Shown here piece by piece: positions 57,901 through 64,000 of a DNA stretch of 64,000 nt (positions are counted from its first letter, which is position 1; each line of letters opens with the position of its first letter). The notes under the pieces are model-generated. The model made no database searches. It saw only the letters and a list, made by a program, of their open reading frames with translations, and was not told where the DNA came from. The position numbers were made by a program, and so were the translations under genes. Source of the DNA: Beroe forskalii (taxonomy: Eukaryota; Ctenophora; Nuda; Beroida; Beroidae); contig WFMF01000020.1 in assembly GCA_011033025.1 (NCBI GenBank), positions 980,182 to 1,044,181 on the forward strand, in the 5' to 3' direction.

Positions 57901-60900
57901 TATCCAATTCGAGGTCATTGCAGTCAGATCTGCTGAACTTTCTATTACATCACATTACGTTAAAACTTCGTCATTGAATACACTGTCAATTAGTACACAG
58001 GAACAGTACATAATGTACAGCTCAGGTGATAGAACACTCTAGTAAACTAGTAATGCTGTGACGACAGCTTAGCACTGAGCTCTCTCCCTTCTCAATTCGA
58101 GCTAGGGAGTTCCACAGACCACAACAGCTTTTTCTCTGTGCGAATCAATGGATGCAAGGGAAGATACTGACTGAGAGTTAGTTCTGATGGTGTGAATTGA
58201 ACGCTACTTTGAGTGAATCTTCGAGTGAACCAATAACTTAGAGTCAATTGAAACTCCGAAAAATATAAGTTTCTCTCAGCACAAATCAATTTGATGAATG
58301 ATCCAGAATAATAGCTAAGTGAAGATGAATGTTGATACCACTGGTTTAATAATATGGTAAGTTGGTGACGTTCGAGATGACAAACTCCTTAAAAATCTGT
58401 GTTTTAAGCTTTGAACATTGTACGAAGGACCTTGGTTCGACTGTGTAAACTACGTAAAATGTACGCGTTCCGTTACTGCCACGGTTAGTCGAATACTAAT
58501 GATAGAAAATATCTAATAATATGTAGCATATTCAGGTAACTGACTAAATGAATGTAGTCATGGATGTTTCAATACACTCAAATACGGTATTAATACGCTA
58601 TACATTGGTCATATTGTGTCGGTTCAAATGCAGGAAATGTTGATAGTTTCAATCCTGTTTCCGAAGAACTCAATACAGTAACACTGAACTGAACAGTATA
58701 TTTAAATTTCCAATTATGACTTAATTTTCACTCTTCTCCACAACACCCAGAAAGCAGTTAACTCCAATTCAGCCTGAGACAAAAGGCTTTTCAAATGTAT
58801 TGATTTTGTCATTTAAATACACCGAATCGACAGCTACGTCACTAGGACTGTGTGCTTATGGATAAAGATGAGAAATCTCCAAAAATGGTAATATTTAATT
58901 TAATCAGTTTGTACATCACACTTACACGATTAATGAATCCTCGACATGAAAAATAAGCGTTTTATCGTCATCAACGCACCACTCTGAACCCTGATAATGA
59001 CGTCATCAGTACTACCTATGAACACGTGACATACTTTCTGACAGTTAATTGATATATTCTAGTCGGGGTGATATTATCTTTTTATTATTAGACTGTCAGC
59101 AGTTGATTAATGCAAAGTATAAGCGGAGGAGGGGAGACTGCCTGAAAGTTATTAAACCCCACGCGCGGATAATAGGCGGTTATTTTCAACAATTTGGCTG
59201 CGCGCATAATGTAAATGACGTCATTACAACAGCCTATATATTCTGAGCGCATATTTCGTGTGTAGGCTAAGGAAGAAATATTGTACAGCGTCTAACAAAT
59301 CGGAGATGGGTTTTTTGAGATATAATTTTGATTTGATTTTTATCTGAGCAATATCATATTGATGAAATATATTGAAGAAGAAATATTAATTTTCCAATGT
59401 ATTTCTAGTAATTCTGGTATTTCTTCTGGTATTATGAGTCAAGTATAGTGTACCTACTTTTAATTGCGCCAGAGTCCAAACCTTCTTATTGAAGTTCATG
59501 AATTGAACATAAATAAGTATTGAAATTCTTGACTAAAAGTTTCTTTGGTTCTTAATTATGAACCAGCTAGGCTTCCTAATTCATCAAAATCTTAGGTTGA
59601 CCCTCGGTCTCTTAATTTTTCCAAAAATCCTAGGCTAAGTTTCTTGTCGGTAGTTTCATATTGAAAAAACTGAGTATAGTGTTCTATATATAGCAAAGAC
59701 ACACTCTTGATTAATGATGCATTTTTCATGGAATGCCCGGCGGGGAATGTTTTGCTAGAAATTCATATAATTATCATGCCAAGAATATACACGAAACACA
59801 TAGACAGTGTGACGTCATCGACTCACTATTGTAACACCTGATAATGACGTCATCTTCTCACTATACCTGGTATATGTTAGTGCCGCGTGGGGTTTATGGC
59901 TTCTTCTGTCTACATGCCTTTTGTGTAAGGTATTCAGGAATTATCTAATATATTCTTTGTCTTTGGATTCAGAGGAGCAAAGTCAGACCACATTTGCATA
60001 ATATTAAATTGTCAATTGAATATTTGTTCTGAGAATTTTAACAAGTGCTTTTCAGCCTTTATTTTAACTTTTTAAGAAGAAAGGAAGGCTGATCATGAAT
60101 GGGATTGTGTCTGAAAGAGTGAAAGGAAAATTGAGCAACATATTTTAGTGGAGTTGTCATTAAGCCCCTGAGTTAGGGTGCTGTCACACCTTATCACATT
60201 CATCATAAATACATACACAGTACACACATCTAAGGTACATAAATTTGAATAAAATATTGCCAATTGGAATTTACGATCCCCATAATAAAACACCGTATTT
60301 TATCCCTTGTTCCCCTTCAGGAGTTCTACAACAGTATTGACAGTGACGAGTTTAATCCCGTGCTGGCCAACAAGTCTCCTCTAGAACAGGTAACAGCCGA
60401 GGGTTTCTATAGTTCTCAACTTGTTAACCTCGACTGGAGAATATTTTCATTCAGATCAGTGTTTTAAGTTTTTTTACTCCGCTGTACAGCTGTACCTTGA
60501 ATACTCCATTACGCAATGGATACAAATCATATATCTACCTGGTACTTTTTCCTTATCGAACGTAATAAAATTATTATTCCTGATAATTGCCATCAATTGC
60601 CCCTGGTTTTTAATGATAAATTGGTATTGTTTCCTGTTTCGATATCATATTTAATTGAATCCACGCGGCGATGTGAAAGTCAAAACAGCTCAGTTTTGAG
60701 ACCATTACGTCAAAAAACCAGAACTATATTTCCAGGTAATTGGAAACTATGGCTAGATTTTTCTCCGACTTAGCATCAAATTGATACCTATCGACTAAAA
60801 CGCCACATTTCAGGACTATCAGAAGATCACGAAGGAATATAACAACAGGTTGCTGGAGCTGGATCTTAAAGACGAGGATATCAGTGATCTGAAGGCGGAG

Positions 60901-60915
60901 CGCTCTAACATCAAG
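51985..60915 (+). CDS. Acidic coiled-coil protein, 3' end not resolved
   Basis: Exons 51985-52030, 52317-52425, 52541-52685, 60321-60389 and 60814-60915 join in frame with GT-AG sites; 157 residues so far. The start MSLLDVMPILDEEAEG is followed by an acidic run (VDDDDESVHMSDSEGG) and heptad-rich helices (YEDLRNMLSELLDEKDRLTQ, LDEARMNLDEARLNFEDMD, then ITKEYNNRLLELDLKDEDIS). This is typical of a long coiled-coil scaffold or tether; I do not recognise the family. Downstream, 24-nt micro-exon-like units near 61013 might belong to it, and the gene may run past the window. Intron 3 is 7.6 kb and repeat-filled. The start is chosen as the first ATG in frame with the heptads. Confidence 0.7.
54530..54612. 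repeat. AATAGACGGTT inverted-repeat element with CRE
   Basis: CGCACACAAAAAATAGACGG ... CATCAACTTACCACAATGTG ... TATGATAATGACGTCATTAT ... AACCGCCTATTTCTC. Same interior (TCAAC..ACCA....TGATAATGACGTCAT) as the 32521 and 58945 copies. Confidence 0.85.
54757..54796. promoter_or_regulatory. Two CArG boxes (CCATATAAGG)
   Basis: Exact CC(A/T)6GG at 54757-54766 and 54787-54796, 30 bp apart. Other exact copies stand at 26913-26922 and 42979-42988. CArG boxes bind SRF/MADS factors; function in this intron is unproven. Confidence 0.45.
55338..55398. repeat. CCAAT hairpin family copy, near-perfect
   Basis: TGACATTGACCAATCAGCGT(GCGAGTTC) pairs with (GAACTCGC)ACGCTGATTGGCCAATGTCA; 28-bp arms with one mismatch and a 3-5-bp loop. 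The least diverged copy in the window. Confidence 0.9.
57294..57392. repeat. AATAGGCG inverted-repeat element, subfamily with TTTGGCAGCGC
   Basis: CCGCGCGCGAAAAATAGGCG, ATTATTTTCAACAAATTTGG, CAGCGCCACACAATG, ACGTCGTCATTTTGGCCGCC and TATTTATTCTGGGCGCATAT in order; a close match to 21817 and 59159. Confidence 0.9.
58945..59022. repeat. CRE-containing inverted-repeat element
   Basis: ATGAAAAATAAGCGTTTTAT, CGTCATCAACGCACCACTCT, GAACCCTGATAATGACGTCA, TCAGTACTACCTATGAAC. CRE palindrome retained while the left terminus has diverged. Confidence 0.75.
59159..59254. repeat. AATAGGCGGT inverted-repeat element with CRE
   Basis: CACGCGCGGATAATAGGCGG, TTATTTTCAACAATTTGGCT, GCGCGCATAATGTAAATGAC, GTCATTACAACAGCCTATAT, TCTGAGCGCATAT. 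Same subfamily as 57294. Confidence 0.9.
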
Positions 60916-61192
60916 GTAAGTCCATTGTCCAATGACCAATATCACATTCAGATCCCAACTCAACCTTACCCTCTTACCCTCACTGCTGCACACTCGTCTA
61001 CTCAGAACGGTCCACCGAATCAAGACAAGGTATGTGAAACATCAAGGTATGTGAACTTCTACATCGCTTCCCCAACCTCGCTCAGTCTCCTCTTAACCCT
61101 TGTAAACTCGTCTACTCAGAGCGCTCACTTCGGTATTACGTTTGTATGCACCAAATCAAGACCAGGGTGGTGTCTGGACTAACATCAAGGTA
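60904..61192 (+). repeat. Repeated exon-end/donor and acceptor units
   Basis: AACATCAAGGTA(A/T)G occurs at 60906, 61038 and 61181, and CTCGTCTACTCAGA at 60992 and 61109, each followed by a variant of CGNNCCAC/TCACTTC and AATCAAGACNAGG. The second CTCGTCTACTCAG could open a 24-nt phase-0 micro-exon (61005-61028, NGPPNQDK) ending at GTATGT. Confidence 0.6.
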
Positions 61193-61520
61193 TGCGATGA
61201 TATTGATTACTTGGTAAGTCACTAGCCAGAGTGAGGGTTTATAAAGGCTTTCTTTGCCCGTCAAACAATGTTATCAAAATAAGAATTCTGAATTATACTT
61301 ATCATATTCTTTTCAAATTCAGGAAATACGGACTTCTTCTAACAAGTCTATAATCCAAGACTCCGTTAACTCAATATTAAACTTTCAGGGAGGGAATTTT
61401 CAGGTTGAATTCACGCCACGTTATTCACTCTCATTGACATATAATTATTCAGATATATCCTCCAGTACTGGAATATATAATGGGATACACAATTACAGGT
61501 GATCGTGCTAGATACCGACG

Positions 61521-61612
61521 GCTCTTGCCCATATATGGGCATGTGATGACGGTTCATGCTCATATATGGTCATGTAATGACGGTTCATGCCCATATATGG
61601 TCATGTGATGGC
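61521..61612 (+). repeat. ~32-bp tandem repeat with CArG boxes
   Basis: Three units of GGTTCATGCCCATATATGGT(CATGTGATGAC). CCATATATGG, an exact CC(A/T)6GG, occurs at 61529-61538 and 61591-61600; the middle unit has TCATATATGG. Confidence 0.85.
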
Positions 61613-62035
61613 GTCAGCGCTTGTCAGGTACTCAAGTAGCGCTGACCACTCCAGAAAACACAGTAAATAATATGCGATGTTCAGTGCCTTCACTTCACTG
61701 CTTTAACCCCTGATAACGATGTAATTCCTGGTCTGTCTATCGGTTGGTTACAACTTGCATTGTACCCCATGCGCTGCACTTAGGCAATGCAGTGTCATTA
61801 ACACACCACTTAAACGTATGACAATGACGTAATCAGCACCGCGTATCTAAGTGTATTATTTTTACTGCTCTAAGAACGAACTTTCCCTCCAAGTTATAGT
61901 GTTGATGTCAAGTGCCATGCTACTTGCCTGACTGCTATATTTAGAGTTATAGCCGAGCCCAGTACCCACCCTGTATATTTGTATATTTCAACGTATATTA
62001 AAGATGGCGTATAGTTTAACCAGAGAGTTTGCAGG

Positions 62036-62090
62036 ATTCGCCAATCAGCTCACACGATTTGTATGATACTGGGGCTGATTGGTCGCTGGC
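62036..62090. repeat. Diverged CCAAT hairpin
   Basis: ATTCGCCAATCAGCTCACAC on the left and GGCTGATTGGTCGCTGGC on the right, with TTTGTATGATACTG between. Another copy at 62573-62630 shares TTTGTAGGATACTG in its centre, so these two form a subfamily. Confidence 0.75.
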
Positions 62091-62824
62091 CTTTTCAACC
62101 GACCCTTTGGACGAAAATCTAGAAGTCGTGGGTAAGCTAATACGGTGTCACCTCAAACAAGAGAGATTTGTTATTGATATACTATAAAAGGGGTACAGTG
62201 ACGTCAAGATGACTTCCTCTACTCAGCTTACTCTTCAATGAAAAGGACATATTATAATGTGTGTCTTCAGAGTATTATGTATTTCTAATAGAATTAGGTT
62301 TAAACACCCACAAGAAGAAGTCCTTGACTGCCGATAAAGTTGAGTGGTTTCACAGGTCAAGACGATTCCTCTTCTCTCATATTTCTTGTGATATGCTAGA
62401 AATATGACGTCATTTCCATGCGTTAGAATGGTGAATTAATGACGTCATCACGCCTATATTTTCTTTACAACTTCTGGTCTCTCCTTCTTCTGGTGTTTAA
62501 AGCTGGTGTCATATCTGCTAAGCGTGCGTGTAGGGTGTGGTTTTGCGTGTACTGGGTATTATATCTGCGTGTGTATTGACCAATAAGCGACAAGGATTTG
62601 TAGGATACTGTAAGCTGATTGGTTGAAATCTGTGGGCACCGTTATTTTAAAAATAATCGGTCTTCAGTTTGTTGTACACGTACGGGGGTGGATTTTTCGG
62701 TTTAATTATACGAATGAATTAATGAATTTTTCGGTTAATTCTGAATAAAAAACTGGGGTTCTCTTCAAAGCGAACGTGATCACCTTCAAAAAGAGACAGC
62801 TTCCTTTGGGAAACGGTAAAACCT

Positions 62825-62900
62825 GCGCCCGAAAAATAGGCGGTTGAACGGCATTAAAATCCAATGAAAATGACTACATCTTAACCGCCTATTTTTCTCA
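62825..62900. repeat. AATAGGCGGTT inverted-repeat element
   Basis: GCGCCCGAAAAATAGGCGGT and ACCGCCTATTTTTCTC are inverted termini; the interior keeps CAATGAAAATGACTACATC, a decayed CRE segment. Confidence 0.85.
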
Positions 62901-64000
62901 CATCCATATACTAGTTTTTGGATGGAACTAATGATTTGAGCCCTGGTTGAAAGAAAGGTACTTCACGTCGTCACAGGCATGGTGTGCAGTGGTGAGTTGA
63001 TGACGTTTTACTTACTTTATATTTCCTTGTTTTAGAAAAAGGAGTTGCAAGGAAAATGAGTTGTGAGATATGTTTTGTGGAATCAGAAATTAGTTTATTT
63101 ACTTTATTAACTAATTTTAGGATCTTATAAATATCTGAAAATGTATTTGCAACTTCAACAAGGAATCTATATTTCCTAAAATAACCAAATGTCCGTCAAG
63201 AATTTTATAATTCATAATGTTATGGAAAAATTCAAAACTATACTTTATTAAGAATACAAAATGAATCCCTATAAATTCAACGCCTCGATTTGATAAAATA
63301 ATTTAGTGAAATCAAGGTATCTGAGTATCTCTTAGATTTATGCGAAAGTGAAGATAAAGTATTGTCATTGATTTCATTTTGATCAGATTTTGATCAGTGA
63401 ACCAAAACACTTTTTATCAGTCTTTTTCCTCCGGTCTCGACTTATTATAACGAAGTTCATTTTGAACTTCTGAAGTCTCATGTCAAATTGAAGCTAGTAT
63501 CGTATAGAATTACCAGCACATCACGCATTTCACAAGAATTATCATATTTCCGATGTGTCATGTGTAGTATCGCGGACAGCGGACATTTAGAATTAAGCCA
63601 GACTCCGTACATTTTATATATTTCTTGTATTTCGAGATGAGAAAATAAGCAAGAAGATTAATCTTAATGTAAGTCTTAACTTACCTTTCATGCTTCAGCT
63701 TTACTTACCTTTCAGGCTTTAGCTCTGTGACAGTCCACAAAGGAAGGAATTATCTTGAATAATTTGCACAAAATACCAATCTTACACTTAGATAGTTTCA
63801 ATCTTTTTGAAGTCACGGATCGTTTGGCTTTTTGATTCTTGTAAAAGCGCACCGAAAGCAAGGCATTGTAGGTGAAACATTATCGGTCCTGTTGTCTACT
63901 ATGTGGATGCTGGGCACAATAATGCTGTATTGAGTGGATATTCAAGGGACTGTTCTTAAAACAACAAGCCAAATGATCAGTATTTATACCTCAATGATCA

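Larger units (their letters stand above)
52686..60320. other. Intron 3 of the coiled-coil gene (7.6 kb), repeat-rich
   Basis: No exon seen. Holds hairpin elements at 54530, 55338, 55595, 57294, 58945, 59159 and 59805 and CArG sequences at 54757 and 54787. Many short open frames are present, none with family similarity. Confidence 0.65.
60916..64000. other. Window end: intron or intergenic, repeat-rich
   Basis: No secure exon after 60915. Contains the duplicated junction units, the CArG tandem array (61521), CCAAT hairpins (62036, 62573), CRE-type repeats (61720, 61790, 62400) and an AATAGGCGGT element (62825). The last kilobase is plain AT-rich DNA. Confidence 0.6.

Noticed and set aside
57132-58042. 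Plus-strand open frames of 126 and 133 codons
   Set aside because: The first overlaps an inverted-repeat element; neither shows domain similarity or splice-linked extension.

Overview
The window is nuclear DNA from an animal. Coding sequence is split by many GT-AG introns (about 60 bp to over 7 kb), and the proteins are animal types: an integrin beta chain, a cyclin G/I-type cyclin, a scavenger-receptor-like (SRCR) membrane protein, GRWD1, and a large TPR protein. The base composition is AT-rich, with many short hairpin-forming repeats between and inside genes. I cannot place the species. The mix of an SRCR/cysteine-rich receptor, a STAND-like TPR protein and integrin fits an early-branching or other invertebrate animal (sponge, cnidarian, placozoan, ctenophore or similar); this is inference only.

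Layout. 95-7862 (+): the 3' part of a large TPR gene whose start lies outside the window. It has a winged-helix-like N-terminal piece, a long Pro/Ala/Thr/Gln/Lys repeat linker and a TPR array. 7863-12200: repeat-rich intergenic DNA; the missing integrin first exon probably lies here. 12201-28100 (+): a near-complete integrin beta gene in 22 exons (PSI, beta-I domain with MIDAS, I-EGF modules, beta-tail, membrane helix, short tail). Its 5.3-kb intron holds, on the opposite strand, a two-exon gene (21475-17686) for a receptor with five SRCR-like modules alternating with ephrin-receptor-like cysteine-rich modules, plus one membrane helix. 28101-35426: a gene-free convergent interval full of hairpin repeats. 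35427-48200 (-): a complete seven-exon cyclin of the G/I group with a 7.4-kb intron. 48201-50261: head-to-head intergenic region with a CpG-rich block. 50262-51551 (+): intronless GRWD1. 51985 to beyond 60915 (+): a coiled-coil gene with a 7.6-kb intron, running toward or past the window end.

Two cross-cutting patterns stand out. First, several intron-exon junctions (near 5.05, 6.55, 12.1, 15.2 and 61.0 kb) are locally duplicated in tandem, leaving decoy splice sites, and two successive introns of the TPR gene lack usable GT donors but are flanked by direct repeats. Second, families of short inverted repeats carry exact or near-exact transcription-factor cores: CRE (TGACGTCA), CCAAT, CArG (CCATATAAGG) and RFX X-box (GTTACCATGGTAAC). 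These may be MITE-like elements that scatter binding sites.

Coding frames in three genes are broken by one- or two-base slips, most of them in short runs. Since the surrounding protein is well conserved, assembly indels are the simplest explanation, but pseudogenisation or polymorphism is not excluded.
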